This document shows positions 21,222 through 33,465 of a DNA stretch of 64,000 bases, one piece after another. How positions within the stretch are numbered: the first letter of the stretch is position 1; each line of letters starts with the position of its first letter. The stretch is from NCBI GenBank assembly GCA_948144175.1, contig CANXME010000781.1:1-64000 (forward strand), written 5' to 3'. The position numbers were made by a program, and so were the translations under genes. Under the pieces are notes generated by a model. That model worked only from the letters and a program-made list of their open reading frames with translations, was not told where the DNA came from and ran no database searches. The DNA comes from Closterium sp. NIES-65. Lineage: Eukaryota; Streptophyta; Zygnematophyceae; Desmidiales; Closteriaceae.

Positions 21222-24200
21222 CGGGAAGGTTGGCGATGCGTCTGCGTTCCGTGTCTGGGGATCTCGGGCGTTTGTCCGCGACTTGTCTGCGGACAAGCTG
21301 TCCCCTCGTGCTGCTCCTTGCGTCTTCCTGGGTTTCCCCCCTGACGCGCCAGGGTGGCAGTTCTACCACCCCACCTCTCGCCGTGTTCTGTCCTCCCAGG
21401 ACGTCACGTTCGACGAGTCAGTCCCCTACTACCGTCTCTTCCCCTACCGCACTCCGTCCGCCCCCCCCGCCACCGCTCTTCCTTGTGCCAGGTCCCCCCC
21501 CAGTAGACCCCCTCCCCCCTCAGGGTCCTGCCCCTTCAGGTGTGTCCCAGGTAGACGCAGTCGAGCCTGTCGAGGTCGCTGGTGACTCTGGTGCTGCTGA
21601 GGGTGCTGAGCCTGGGGGTGCTGAGCGTGTGGGTGCTACGCCTGGGGGTGCTGAGCCTGAGGGTACTACGACTGGGGGTGCTGAGCCTGGGGGTGCTGAG
21701 TCTGGGGGTGCTGAGCTTGGGGGTGCTACGCCTGGGGGTGCTAAGCCTGGGGGTGCTGAGCCTAGGGGTGCTACGCCTGGAGGTGCTGAGCCTGGGGGTG
21801 CGGAGCCTGAGGGAGCTGGGCCTGCTGGTGCTGTGCCTGACGGTTCTCCGAGTGCTTCTTCTCGCCGGGAGCCACTCTCTCCACAGGAGCTGCGTGAGTG
21901 GTTTGCCCGGCGCTGGAGGCGAGCTGCTGGAGCTGGAGGTGCTGCGGGTACTGGAGGTTCTGTTGCTGTTGAGGAGCTGGTGCCACGGGTCCGGGAGGTG
22001 CTCGTACTGGGAGTACTGGAGCTGCTAAACATGCGGGTACTTCTGGAGCTGGAGCTGCTGCGGGTCTTGGCGCGGAGGCTACTGCTGTCGGTCCTTGAGG
22101 CGGTCCTGCTGGGGGTACTACTGGTGCTGCTGGAGGTACTGGAGCTGGAGCTGCTACTTGTGCTGGTGCTGCCACTGGGGTTGCTGGTGCTGTCCCTGCT
22201 GTGTCAAGAGTTGCCGCACGGCCTCAGCCGTACTTTGTTCCGCTCCTTCAGCAGGTTCTTGGTCTCCTGTCTTCTACTGGTCCTCCTCCTCCCTTAGAGT
22301 ATCCACAGCCTGTCCCGTCGCAGTTACAGTTACAGCCGGCCTCCCCACTGCCTGCTCCCTCTCCCTACACTGGTCCTACTGGAGGTCTTGCTGAGCATCG
22401 TGAGCCTGCGTCTCGCCCTGCGTCGCCTGTCCGTGCTGCTCGCACTAGTGGTCGCGGTTCGCGTCAGCGTCCTCCTCCTGTCCCTGGCATGCACCGGATG
22501 TCTCTGCGTCCGTCCACTGCTGCGTCTGCCCTAGTTGCTGAGCTCGTCGACTTTCCTACTCGCTGTCGCCTAGACTACGCCGCCAGTCTTGTTGCTGACC
22601 CTGAGTCTGTCTGTCCTCCGTCCGTCGGGGGTGAGTGTGCCCTTGGCACGGACGTCCTCGAGGACAAGCAGGAGGAGTTTCAGTGCTTGGCCGCAGCCTC
22701 ACCTCATCTCGTGTCCGTACTGCTTACCCCTGAGGGAGACCCGGATGCACTTGACATCCCGACTCCGCGCTCTTACGCGGAGGCGATAGAGGGTCCCTAC
22801 TCCTCTCAGTGGCAGGCAGCTATGGACGCAGAGATGGCTTCCTGGAAGTTCACAGGCTCCTACGTTGACGGTGTTCCCCCTCCTGGGGCGAACATCGTCA
22901 GTGGCATGTGGATTTTTAGGGTGAAGCGACCGCCGGGTTCTCCGCCTGTCTTCAAGGCGCGTTACGTGGCTCGTGGCTTTTGTCAGCGGCAGGGAGTTGA
23001 CTACTTTCAGACCTTCTCTCCCACCCCGAAGATGACCACTCTTCGGTTACTGCTGCACATAGCTGCTCACCGTGACTACGAGCTACACTCTCTTGACTTC
23101 AGCACTGCTTTCTTGCAGGGCAGCCTGCACGAGGAGATCTGGCTGCGTCGCCCACCTGGCTTCATTGGGTCTTTTCCTCCTGGCACCCAGTGGAGCCTCC
23201 GGCGGCCAGTCTACGGTCTCCGCCAGGCACCGCGTGAGTGGCACGACACACTGAGGACTACACTTGCGGCTCTTGGGTTTGCTCCCTCTATTGCCGACCC
23301 GTCGCTGTTTCTGCGCACGGACACTTCTTTGCCGCCGTTCTACATCCTCATGTACGTCGACGACTTGGTCTTTGCCACAGCTGACACTGCTGGACTCGCC
23401 CACGTGAAGTCCGAGTTGCAGAAAAGACACACGTGCACTGACCTGGGTGAACTGCGCAGCTACCTTGGCTTGCAAATCACTCGGGACAGAGCACGCCGCA
23501 CCATTACCCTGACTCAGTCACACATGGTGCAGCAGGTCCTTCAGCGCTTCGGCTTCACGTACTCCTCGCCTCAGGCCACTCCTCTGCCTACTCGCCACTC
23601 GCTCTCAGCTCTGCCTTTGGATGAGTCCGTAGAGTCGAGTGGCCCGTACGCAGAGCTTGTTGGCTGCCTCATGTACCCGATGACCTGCACACAACCTGAC
23701 CTTGCATACCCTCTTAGCATTCTCGCACGCTATGTTGCTCCTAGGAGACACAGACCGGAGCACATGGCTGCAGCGAAGAGGGTGTTGCGCTACTTGTGCA
23801 GTACAACGAGCATGGGACTTGTGCTTGGAGGGCAGGGTCCAGTGGTCCTTACTGGGCACGCAGACGCTTCTTGGGTTGACGACCGGGCTACGCAGCGGTC
23901 GTCACAGGGTTGCATCTTCAGCCTTGGTTCCGGCTCTGTTTCGTGGCGGGCTACTCGCTCGTCTTCTGTTTCCGGCTCCAGTTGTGAGGCTGAGATCTAC
24001 GCAGGAGCCATGGCTGCACAGGAGCTTTGCTGGCTCACCTACCTGCTAACTGACCTCGGAGAGCCGCCTCGTTCTCCTCCAGTGCTGTACGTAGACAACA
24101 AGGCCATGCTGGCCTTGTGTCGGGAGCAGCGACTGGAGCACAGAACGAAGCACATTGCTCTCCGCTACTTTCTTGCTCGTGAGCTGCAGCAGCGTGGTCA

Positions 24201-24336
24201 GCTGCGTCTTGCGTACGTGGCCTCTGAGGCCAACACTGCTGATATCTTCGCCAAGGCGCTTGCGCCTTGTGACCATCAGCGCTTCTGTACTCAGCTGGGC
24301 CTTGTGCCTACCTTGCCTCACTTGCTCACCTCTTGA
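21222..24336 (+). pseudogene. pol: C3 integrase C-terminus, linker, RT and RNase H
   Basis: 21222-21480 is the integrase C-terminal region. 21585-21840 is the 15-bp pentapeptide array. A frame change in the linker (about 22030-22290) leads into an open frame to 24336. RT runs from SYAEAIEGPYSS (about 22770) through GFCQRQGVDYF and the catalytic MYVDDL (about 23350); RNase H covers about 23660-24336 (TGHADASW, SSCEAEIYAGAMAAQEL, YVDNKAMLAL, ANTADIFAKAL). Apart from the linker shift this part looks undamaged. Confidence 0.88.
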
Positions 24337-24548
24337 CCTTGCTTATACTGTTACATATATATATACCTGCTCTTGCTTGTCTAGCCCTTTTTATATATAT
24401 GTACTTCTGCATGTGAACTGGCCTTGTGGCCTTGAACTTGTGCTCGGAATGTGTGGTGACTTTGTGATCCACCCTGAGCTTGCTTTGCTTTGCTTTGCTT
24501 GACTGGTCTTGTGACCCCTTGTTCTCCCCCACTTTGCCTATGGGGGTG
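24337..24548 (+). other. C3 3' UTR and polypurine tract
   Basis: Conserved family block: TA-rich start, ggccttgtggcc, tttgctttgctttgctt, and ccccactttgcctatgggggtg just before the LTR. Confidence 0.7.
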
Positions 24549-24680
24549 TGTCAGAACATTATAGCTCATGCATATTGTGTAGGCTATAGTGGGGTAGCCC
24601 ATAAGGGGTACAGCCCAATTAGGGTCAGTACTTGTACCCGATTCATTCATAGTTCATTCATTCTGGTTTCAATTCTTTCA
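24549..24680 (+). repeat. 3' LTR of C3 (132 bp)
   Basis: TGTCAGAACATT...TTCTTTCA followed by target duplication AGAAC. Same length as the 5' LTR at 10375-10506. Confidence 0.9.
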
Positions 24681-27600
24681 AGAACAACTGGACCCCGTCC
24701 CCCAAGGACGAGCCCCATGCTCAGCGTACTGCACAAGTAGCGCATCACCCTCTTAGCTGCCTTCCAATGCTCTCGTCGGTGTCTCCCGGGCGCAACGTAG
24801 TGTGCTAGGATGCTAAGAGGGTAAGCAAGGTCAGGACGAGTGCAGGTCATCAGGTACATGAGGCAGCCCACAAGCTCTGGATATGGGCCACTTGGCTCTA
24901 CGGACTCATCCGAAGGCAGAGCTGAGAGCGAGTGACCAGTAGGCAGAGGAGTGGACTGTGGCGAGGAAACTAGAAGTCGAAGCACTGAAGGACCTGCTGC
25001 ACCATGTGTGACTGAGTCATGGAGATGGTGCGGCGTGCTCTGTCCCGGGTGATCTGCAAGCCAAGGTAGCTGCGCAGCTCACCCAGGTCTGTGCACGTGT
25101 GTCTCTTCTGCAGCTCTGGCTTCACTAGAGTCAGTGCCTTAGTGTCAGCAGTGGCAAAAACCAAGTGGTCGACGTACACGAGGATGTAGAACGGCGGCAG
25201 CGAAGTGTTGATGCGTAGAAACAGCGACGGGTCAGCAGTAGAAGGAGCAAATCCAAGAGCCGCAAGAGTCGTCCTCAGTGTGTCGTGCCACTCGCGAGGC
25301 GCCTGGCGGAGACCTTAGACTGGTTGTCGGAGGCTCCACTGGATACCTGGAGGGTACGACCTAGTGAAGCCAGGTGGGCGGCGCAGCAAGATCTCCTCGT
25401 GCAGGCTGCCCTGTAGGAAGGCTGTGCTGAACTCAAGAGAGTGAAGCTCGTAGTCACGCTGAGCAGCGACGTGCAGTAGTACCCGAAGAGTGGTTATCTT
25501 TGGGGTGGGAGAGAAGGTCTGAAAGTAGTCAACTCCCTGGTCCTGACTGAAGCCTCGAGCCACGTAACGCGCCTTGAAGACAGGTGGAGAACCCGGCGGC
25601 AGCTTCACCCTGAAAATCCACATGCCATCGACAATGGTCGCCCCAGGTGGGGGAACCTCGTCAACGTAGGTGCCTGTGGACTTCCACGAAGCCATCTCTG
25701 CGTCCATGGTTGTCTGCCACTCAGAGGAATAGGGACCCTCAACCGCCTCTGCGTAAGAGCACGGAGTCGGAATGTCTGGTGCATCCGGGTCTTCCTCAGG
25801 GGCAAGCAGCATGGACACAAGATGAGGCAAAGCAGCAGCAAAACACTGGAACTCCTCCTGCCTGTCCTCAAGGACGTCCGTACTAAGGGCACACTCACCC
25901 CTGACGAACGGAGGACAGACAAACTCAGACTCAGGAACAAGACTAGCAGCGTAGTCTAGACGACAACGAGCAGCAACGTCGACAAGCTTAGCAACAAGAG
26001 CACACGCAGTAGTAGACTCAAAGGAAGGGTCAGTGACAACAGTGGCTAGGAGATGCGTGACAGTAGGACTAGCAGCACGAAGGGAGTCAGACTCTTGGTC
26101 TGGGCCGACAGGAAGAGAGGGCGCAGGAGGAGACGGCAGAGGGACACGCTGCAGAGCAGTGGAAGGACGCAGAGCAATCTGGTGCGTGCCAGGGACAGAA
26201 GTAGGACGCTGACGCGAACCACGAAGACTAGTGCGAGCAGCACGAACAGGCGACGCAGGACGAGATGCAGGCTCATGACGTTCAGCAAGACCTCTGGTCG
26301 GACCAGTGTAAGGAGAAGGAGCAGGCAGTGGGGAGGCAGGGTGTAGCTGGGACTGCGACTGGACACGCGGTGGACACTCTAAGGAAGGAGCAGGACCAGT
26401 AGAAGGCGGGAGACCAAGAACCTGCTCAAGGAGCGGAACGAAGTATGGCCGCGGCCGCGCAGTGCCTCCAGAACTAGTAGGGACAGCACCAGCACCCCCA
26501 GCATCAGCTCCAACTCCAGCACTACCAGCTCCAGCAGCATCTCCAGCAGCTCCAGTAGCGCCAACGCCAGCACCCCAAGGAGCACCGTCTCCAGCAGCAC
26601 CTCCAGCTCTAGCACCTTCAGTAGCTCCAGACCCAGGAGGACCACCAGAAGCCCCAGCAGCTCCACATCCAGTAGCACCACCTGGCCCAGCAGCTCCAGT
26701 ACCTCCAGCACAAGCACCTCCGGGACCAGTGGCTCCAGCACCCCCAGCAGCTCTAGCAGCAGCAGGACCTCCAGCACCCGTAGCACCACCAGCTCCAGCA
26801 GCACAGCTACAGTGCCGAGCCAACCACTCGCGCAGCTGCTGTGGAGAGAGTGGCTCCCGCCAGGATGAAGCATCCGAAGGACCTCCATGCTCAGCACCTC
26901 CTGACTCCACACGTGTAGGCTCAGCACCTTCTGCCTCTACACCCCCAGACTCAGCAACCCCGGGCACAGCAACCCAAGGCTCAGCACCCCCAGGCTCCGC
27001 ACCCCAAAACTCAGCAACCCCGTGCTTAGTACCCCCAGGCTCAGCACCCCCAGTCTCAGCACCCCCAGGCTCCGCACGCTCAGGCTCAACACCCCCAGAC
27101 CCGGCACCCGCAAGCTCAGCACCCCTAGCAGCACCAGAGTCAACAGCTACCTCGACAGGCTCGAGTGTGTCTACCTGGGACACACGTGAGGGGGCAGGAC
27201 CCTGAGGGGGCAGGACCCTGAGGGGGGAGGGAGTCTATCGGGGGAGGACCTGGCTTGAGGAAGAGCGGCAGGGGGGGGAGGGGGGTAGTGTGGTAGGGAA
27301 AGAGACGGTAGTAAGGAACCGACTCTTCAAACTTGACGTCTTGAGGGGACAGAACACGACGCGAGGTGGGGTGGTAAAACTGCCAACTAGGCGCGTCAGG
27401 GGGGAAGCCAGGGAAGACGCAGGGAACTGCACGGGAGGACAGCTTGTCCGCAGACAAGTCGCGGACAAAAGCTCGGGATCCCCAGACACGGAACGCGGAT
27501 GCATCGCCAACCTTCCCCGTCGATCGCAGAGTAGGTGTGATCACCGGCATGGAGACCCGGGGCTGGAGGTTGAGCTGACGCGCAGCGTACTAAACTGCGA

Positions 27601-27690
27601 ACGGCCACTGAAATTGGGGAGCAGCCGTATGGATCATGGACGTACGAGCGACGTCCATGACCATTCCAATGCGGCGCTGAGCAATCTCAT
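24681..27690 (-). mobile_element. Copia C2, middle piece
   Basis: Continues C2 (minus) from RNase H back through RT, linker and integrase C-terminus. Bounded by C3 on the left (AGAAC) and gypsy G1 on the right (CTCAT at 27686-27690; CCCAT at 37492-37496 on the other side of G1). Confidence 0.88.
24686..27685 (-). pseudogene. pol: C2 RNase H N-terminus, RT, linker, integrase C-terminus
   Basis: From the right: integrase segment ARTSMIH to VFPGFPPDAPSWQFY (about 27300-27650), 15-bp repeat linker (about 26890-27120), then Ala/Gly-rich linker and RT (about 25315-25800). The RT frame has a stop where relatives have VYGLRQAP (near 25315). The catalytic box reads YVDH instead of YVDD (about 25165-25179), removing one metal-binding aspartate. 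RNase H begins at about 24985 (TCTRPDLAYPL). Clearly non-functional. Confidence 0.85.
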
Positions 27691-28078
27691 TGTGAGAGTA
27701 CGACGTCTTATGCCAGCTATGCTTGCTTGCCTTTACTTTATCATGCTATTTCTAGCATAGGATAATTATATGCATGCATGAATTGCTTGATTTCCTAGTC
27801 TAGGTGCTTTCCTATATTTTATTATAGTTATAGCACCGAGCTAGGTTGCGTGCACCGAATTCTGGCTTTTCGGTTGCCACCGAATCGCCTTCTACCAAAT
27901 TCGGTAAGGATCCGTTCGGGACGCTACACGGCCCGCGGAACCTTCGCGTAACACCTGGTTACGGGGCCTTGTGGCGAGCCTATATATAGCCTCGTGTGGT
28001 ACCCAGGTGGACATTCAATTCAATTCAATTCGACTCAATTCTCATTCTCTTTTCTGAACTCGATCCTAGATCCTCACA
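27691..28078 (+). repeat. 5' LTR of G1 (388 bp)
   Basis: TGTGAGAGTACG...GATCCTCACA. Contains a TATATATAG box (about 27981-27990) and a short tandem 'caattcaattcaattc' downstream of it, suggesting the promoter and RNA start. Confidence 0.9.
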
Positions 28079-28102
28079 CTTGGTAATCAGAGCCCGTTTA
28101 CA
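28079..28102 (+). promoter_or_regulatory. G1 primer-binding site and start of leader
   Basis: cttggtaatcagagcccg: initiator-Met-type primer site TGGTATCAGAGCC with one inserted A. The leader then breaks off at the C5 fragment and resumes at 31994. Confidence 0.65.
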
Positions 28103-28959
28103 CGTAGGTAAGCAGGCAGGTAGGTGAGCCAGCGAATCTCCTGTGCAGCCATGGCCCCGGCGTAGATCGCAGCCTCACAACTGGAGCTAAGAACAGAAGA
28201 CGAGCGAGTAGCCCGCCACGAAACAGAGCCGGAGCCAAGGCTGAAGGTGTAACCCTGTGACGACCGCTGCGTAGCCTGGTCGTCAGCCCAAGACGCGTCC
28301 GCGTGCCCAGTGAGGACCACTGGACTCCGCCCTCCAAGCACTAGCCCCATGCCCGACGTACTGCACAAGTAGCGCAACACCCTCTTCGCTGCAGCCATGT
28401 GCTCTGGTCGGTGTCTCCCAGGAGCAACATAGCGTGCGAGAATGCTAAGAGGGTATGCAAGGTCAGGTCGTGTGCAGGTCATCAGGTACATGAGGCAGCC
28501 AACAAGCTCTGGGTATGGGCCACTCGACTCTACGGACTCATCCGAAGGCAGAGCTGAGAGCGAGTGGCGAGTAGACAGAGGAGTGGCCAGCGGCGAGGAG
28601 TACGTGAAGCCGAAGCGCTGAAGGACCTGCTGCACCATGTGTGACTAAGTAAGGGTAATGGTGCGGCGTGCTCTGTCCCGGGTGATCTGCAAGCCAAGGT
28701 AGCTGCGCAGTTCACCCAGGTCTGTGCACGTGTGTCTCTTCTGCAGTTCGGACTTCACGTAGGCGAGTCCAGCAGTGTCAGCTGTGGCAAAGACCAAGTC
28801 GTCGACGTACACGAGGATGTAGAACGGCGGCAGAGAGGTGTCGGTGCGCAGAAACAGCGACGGGTCGGCAGTAGAAGGAGCAAACCCAAGAGCCGGAGTG
28901 TCCTCAGTGTGTCGTGCCACTCAAGTGGCGCTTGGCGGAGACCGTAGACAGGACGCCTG
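28103..28959 (-). pseudogene. pol: C5 RT C-terminus and partial RNase H
   Basis: RT part includes VYVDDLVFATAD (about 28795-28820) and RSYLGLQITRD, then a stop near 28646, where relatives read TQSHMVQ, and RNase H to AMAAQEIRWLTYL. The left end joins G1 leader inside the LTDLLTYL-equivalent codons. The right end joins protease/pre-integrase sequence at about 28960 by deletion. Confidence 0.85.
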
Positions 28960-30745
28960 TACTCCCCCATCCTGTAGGTCAGCACCACTCACCAGGTTTG
29001 TCGAGAACGAGGGGAGGTAGAGACCAGACAGGGTGCCAAAGGGAGCCGCCGGACACGGGAGGACTGTGGAGAAGCGAGACAGTACAGGACCCCCGGAGGG
29101 GTCAGCCAGAGACACCGCAACCGGCCGACTAAGCGGCGTGAGTATGGTGCGGTCCCGAAAGAAGGAGCGAGACGCCCCAGAGTCAAGAGTGAAGGTGAGG
29201 GAGGCCGAAGCCGACGTAGTACCTGAGAGCGCAGACTCACCAGTACCTGAGGACGCAGACACACTAGCACCTAGACCAGCAGCGTCGCAAGCACCTAGGG
29301 CAGCAGCCTCAATGCCCGGATCAGGCGGGAAACAGCGGTAGCAGTCACCCTCATCACTATGAGACACAGCATACATGGCAGAGAGAATAGCATCAAAGTC
29401 AAGATCAAAGATGGCAACACCCGCCCTAGACAGCTCGTCCCAGCGAGGAATCTCTGAGGCCTCCGGGAACTGGTGACGCCACGCGTACGTCAGGCGGCCA
29501 AAGCAGCGCTGGGTGGGGTGCGCACCCCCACACTGCTCACCCGCACGGTCGCCGGTGCGCAGGACGTAGGTGCACGGACCAAAACCCCCACCCCGCTGGC
29601 GTGCAGTGTACCACTCACGGAGCTGCTGAGGGGACAGGGTCTCACGACCGCGCTGCTGCTGCTGGCGAGCGCCACTACCGGAGCCACTCCTCTGCGAAGG
29701 ACCGCGACCAGCTCCACCGCCACCCCCACCGCCTCCGCCGCCTCCGCTACTGCCGCTGCCTCCACCGCCGCCTCCACTGCCGCCTCCACCGCCGCCTCCT
29801 CCGCCACCTCCGCTCCCACCGCCACCGTCGCCGCCGCCTCCGCCTCCACCGCCGCCACCAACCCCCCCACCCGCACCTCCACTCCCACCGCCACCCCCAC
29901 TACCCCCACCGCCTCCACCTCCACCTCCACCGCCCGCTCCTCGAGCTCCCTTGCCCCCCTTGCCCTTGCCAGGGCGGCGTCTCCCGCTAGGGGCAGACGC
30001 CGCACCGACCGACTCAAGACCAAGGAGGTCGGCCGTAGCAGCAGAGGCAACAGAGGGCAGCAGGGGGGAGGGGGAACACCCCTCAAAGATGGGGGTGCGC
30101 AGGTCACCTCGAGAGGCTTTTACAGCGACTATACTCTTCTCCGCTGCTAAGAGGGCCTTCTCGAGGAGATCGACAGTGAGTGTGGTGGGACAGACTGAGA
30201 GAAAGTGGTCCCTGACTACTCGAAGGGAGTCAGGAAGGCGAGTGACTAGGAAGTATAGAGTGATGTACATGGGGGGGGGGGGGGTTCTTGGCGCAGAAGT
30301 CAGCAGGGAGTGCAGCGCGGTAACGAGTGTCACTAGTGCGGAGGTGCGTGATGAGGTCAGCCACGGTGGGAAAGGCAGCAAGGACAGGGAAGAGGTACGG
30401 TAGCATGAGACGGCTCAGTGCAGCAGTGGCAGGGGAGGGGTAGCGTGCGACTACAGCGTCGTACAAGGTCTGAGCACTCTTGTACTGACTAAAGTGTGCA
30501 CGCTCGGAGGTAGGGAGGTGGCGACGCACAGCAAGACGTGCAGCAGCGTCGCGCGTGGCCCACTGGGAGCGAACAGTGGCGTCAGCATCAGCAGCAGGGG
30601 CTGGGGAAGCGCCAGAGGTAAGGTCAAAGAGAGAGAGGCCGTCTGCTCTATCGCACTGTAAGAACAGCTGCAGGTCGTCTACCCAGACTTCAAAGTCAAT
30701 GGCCCGACCCTCAGCGTCAAAAGCGAGGACACTAGGGGTAGCCAT
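28960..30745 (-). pseudogene. gag: C5 gag and protease
   Basis: ATG at 30745 (MATPSVLAFDAEG). An open gag frame runs to 30230, then a frame change at a poly-C/poly-G slip (about 30270-30282) leads to a frame open through the poly-Gly tract (about 29710-29930), the C-x13-C-x3-H-x4-C motif (about 29510-29580) and protease LDSGAS (about 29165-29190). It ends in DLQDGGV at the deletion junction. The slip at a C12-type homopolymer is the main damage. Confidence 0.85.
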
Positions 30746-31862
30746 GACGACAGTAGCCTAGCAGTACTACGTGTAGGACAGGGGCAGTGCAGTGACAGGA
30801 GCGCTGCTCTCACCAGACAGGGCAGGTCGGGCAGCTCAGCAGCACAGCAACGCGGCTGCTCGGACGGCTCAGCAGCAACTGCGGTTCGGGCGGCTCGGCT
30901 CCACAGCGGCTCAGGCGGCTTGGGCGGCTCGGGCGGGTCGGGCGGCTCGGCTCCTCAGCGGCTCAGGGGGCTCGGGCGACTCGGGCGGCTGGGGCGGCTT
31001 GGGCGGGGCGGGCGGCTCGGCTCCTCAGCAGCTCAGGCGGCTTGGGCGGCTCGGGCAGGTCGGGCGGCTCGGGCGGCTCGGGCGGCTCGGGCGGGTCGGG
31101 CAGCTCGGGTGGCGCGGGCGGTGTAGGGCCGTAGGGCCGCTGGTAGGGCTCGGGGCCGCAGCGAGAGGGGCGGCGGGGCCGCAGAGACGGGCGGCGGGGC
31201 CGCAGAGACGGGCGGCGGGGCCGAAGTGAGAGGTGGCGGGGCCGCGAAGAAGGGCGTCGGGGCCGCTGAGACGGGCGGCGGGGCCGCAGAGAGAGGCGGC
31301 GGGGCCGCAGCGAGAGAGGCGGCGGGGCCGCGAAGACGGGCGGCGGGGCCGCTGAGACGCGCGGCGGGGCTGCAGGGAGAGGCGGCGGGGCCGCAGCTAG
31401 AGAGGCGGCGGGGCCGCGGAGACGGGCGGCGGGGCCGCAGAGACGGGCGGCGGGGCCGAAGTGAGGGGCGGCGGGGCCGTAGCGAGAGAGGCGGCGGGGC
31501 CGCGAAGACGGGCGGCGGGGCCGCTGAGACGGGCGGCGGGGCCGCAGTGAGAGGCGGCGGGGCCGCAGCGAGAGAGGCGGCGGGGCCGCGAAGACGGGCG
31601 GCGGGGCCGCTGCGACGGGTGGCGGGGCCGCCGTGAAGGGCGGCGGGGCCGCAACGAGAGAGGCGGCGGGGCCGTAGAAAAGGGCGGCGAGGCCGCAGAG
31701 ACAGGCGGCGGGGCCGCAGTGAAGGGCCGCTAGGGCGGCTCGACGAAGTGAGGGCCCGGAGCGCGACTCGGGTTGAGCGCGCTTCGGGCAGAAAAAAAAA
31801 AAAAAAAACTCGATGTGGTGGGCCCTAAGCACAGTTCCCAAGGGGGAACCTGCTCGATACCA
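30746..31862 (-). repeat. GC-rich leader and primer site of C5
   Basis: Array of an about 23-nt unit (gcggggccgcagagacgggcg and variants) at about 31140-31720, and a 'gcggctcgggcggctc' array at about 30870-31120. A run of 17-18 A occurs at 31792-31808. Primer site (minus TGGTATCGAGCAGGTTC) is at about 31845-31862. Confidence 0.75.
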
Positions 31863-31993
31863 TGAGAAGATTAGAACGAGAATGGTGAACTATGAAACGA
31901 AGTGAGTACAAATATGAAACCCTAATTGGTTGTACCCCTTATGGGATACCCCACTATAGCCTACACAACAGCATAAGCTATAATGTTCTGACA
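31863..31993 (-). repeat. 5' LTR of C5 (131 bp)
   Basis: Minus strand TGTCAGAACATTATAGCTTATGC...TAATCTTCTCA. Followed outward by G1 leader sequence beginning cgaagttctttcg. Confidence 0.85.
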
Positions 31994-32126
31994 CGAAGTT
32001 CTTTCGACCGCTAAATAACCAGTCTTCAAAAACCACGGGGGCGACGCAGTCAAACATCGATTTCGGGTACGCAAAACCGGTTCCGTGTTTTTCGTTCCCC
32101 CTCGATTCGATTTTTCGGACGCGTTG
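31994..32126 (+). other. G1 leader, downstream part
   Basis: Non-coding sequence between C5 and the G1 gag start; no repeats or motifs recognised. Confidence 0.5.
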
Positions 32127-33465
32127 ATGTCAGGCATGGAGGGCCAAGGCGACAACTACGCGACTACGAGCGACATCGCGAGCCTCCGCACCGACATGGA
32201 GCAGACGCAGGCGACGCTTCGTCGACTCAGTCTTTTCTGACAAGCCAACCAGGGTTCGCCACCGCAGCAGCAGCGACCATAGCGACTGCAGCACCGACAA
32301 CTCCAGCAGCAGTGGCAACACCGACATTTCACGGACCAATGGCACCACTGTCGCCGAACCTCGAAGCAGCACGACCGAGGCTCCCGGAGGCGTTCGATCC
32401 ACGCGCGAAGGGATCCGACGTCCGGCGATTCGTGGCCACCCTCGAAATTTACTTCGAGGCCATTGGCAGTTCGACCCCGCAACACGACGCAGCAAGGATT
32501 CGGCTCGCAGCGACACTGTTACGTGGACCGGCTCTCGAATGGATTTACTACACCGACGTAGCCCGCGGGGAGAAAACGTGGCAGCAGTTTCGGGCAGATT
32601 TAATCAAGCGTTTCGAACCAATTAATACAACCTACATGGCGCGGCAGCAGATACACTGACACAAGCAATACAATAGTGTAACACAGTACACGCAGCAGAT
32701 GGAGTTACTGTTCAACCGCATCACCGACCTGACCGAAGGCGAAAAAATCCAGGCGTACACCGAAGGATTAAAAATGGAGATTCGGCGGCAGGTGATTGCG
32801 GCGAATTACAACAGCTACAGAGACATCGTGCGTGCTGCCGAGCGATACGACGCGCTGACTCGAAGTCAACCCGAAACACGACGCTTCACGCCGAACCGTA
32901 CATTCGGCACGGAGCGATCGGCACCCCCCACGTTCGCCGAACCGATGGATATCGACAAATACGACGCGAAGCAGCAGCCGACAAAATGCGAATTTTGCGG
33001 CGCAGCAGGACATCAGTTTTTGTCGTGCTACAAAATGAAGAAAGCACGTGCGGCACTCCGGGACGGAAACAGTGGAGCACCCCCGAAGTAAAAAAATGGG
33101 AATCGCCAGTAGCCGCGGATCGACCTGGCGATCGCGTAAAGATCCGAAAAGCAGGAAAAGGCGACGACGTGGCGACTTCGGAGCGGGTGAAAAAAGGAGA
33201 AAAAGATGGCGCGAATTTAAAACGTCACGACGGATCGGCATCAGGGGAAATCGCCGAGGCGAATGGAGGCTCCGCGAAAAAAGACTCTGCACCGACCGGG
33301 AAACTCCAGCCGTACACCCACAAAAGTAAGAATTCGTTAAAAGTATCCTATAAAGATGCTCTAACGAAGAATATTGCTTCTCGTGGTTTACAAGCCTTCA
33401 AAAAATTCAGGGGAGGTCTAGAGGCCAAGAAAAAGCCTTTAGAAATTATTCAGGTACATGAGTAG
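32127..33465 (+). pseudogene. gag: G1 gag
   Basis: Start at ATG 32127 (MSGMEGQGDNY), a frame change near 32240, then 32312-33091 open except for one stop at 32657. The core has a retrotransposon gag domain (FDPRAKGSDVRRFVATLEIY ... WQQFRADLIKRF) and a CCHC zinc knuckle C-EF-C-GAAG-H-QFLS-C (about 32988-33030). A Lys-rich tail continues in another frame to 33465. Gag would build the particle and bind RNA. Two or three frame changes make it defective. Confidence 0.8.

Larger units (their letters stand above)
21222..24680 (+). mobile_element. Copia C3, 3' half
   Basis: Resumes C3 at the integrase C-terminal region (GKVGDASAFRVWGSRAFV) and continues through linker, RT, RNase H, 3' UTR and 3' LTR, ending at the AGAAC duplication (24681-24685). 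Confidence 0.88.
28103..31993 (-). mobile_element. Copia C5, internally deleted, in the leader of G1
   Basis: Minus-strand family member with 5' LTR (31863-31993), primer site, leader, gag, protease, then a jump (about 28960) to the RT C-terminal part and RNase H, which is cut at 28103 without 3' UTR or 3' LTR. Integrase and most of RT are missing. No target duplication can be checked because the 3' end is lost. Confidence 0.85.
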
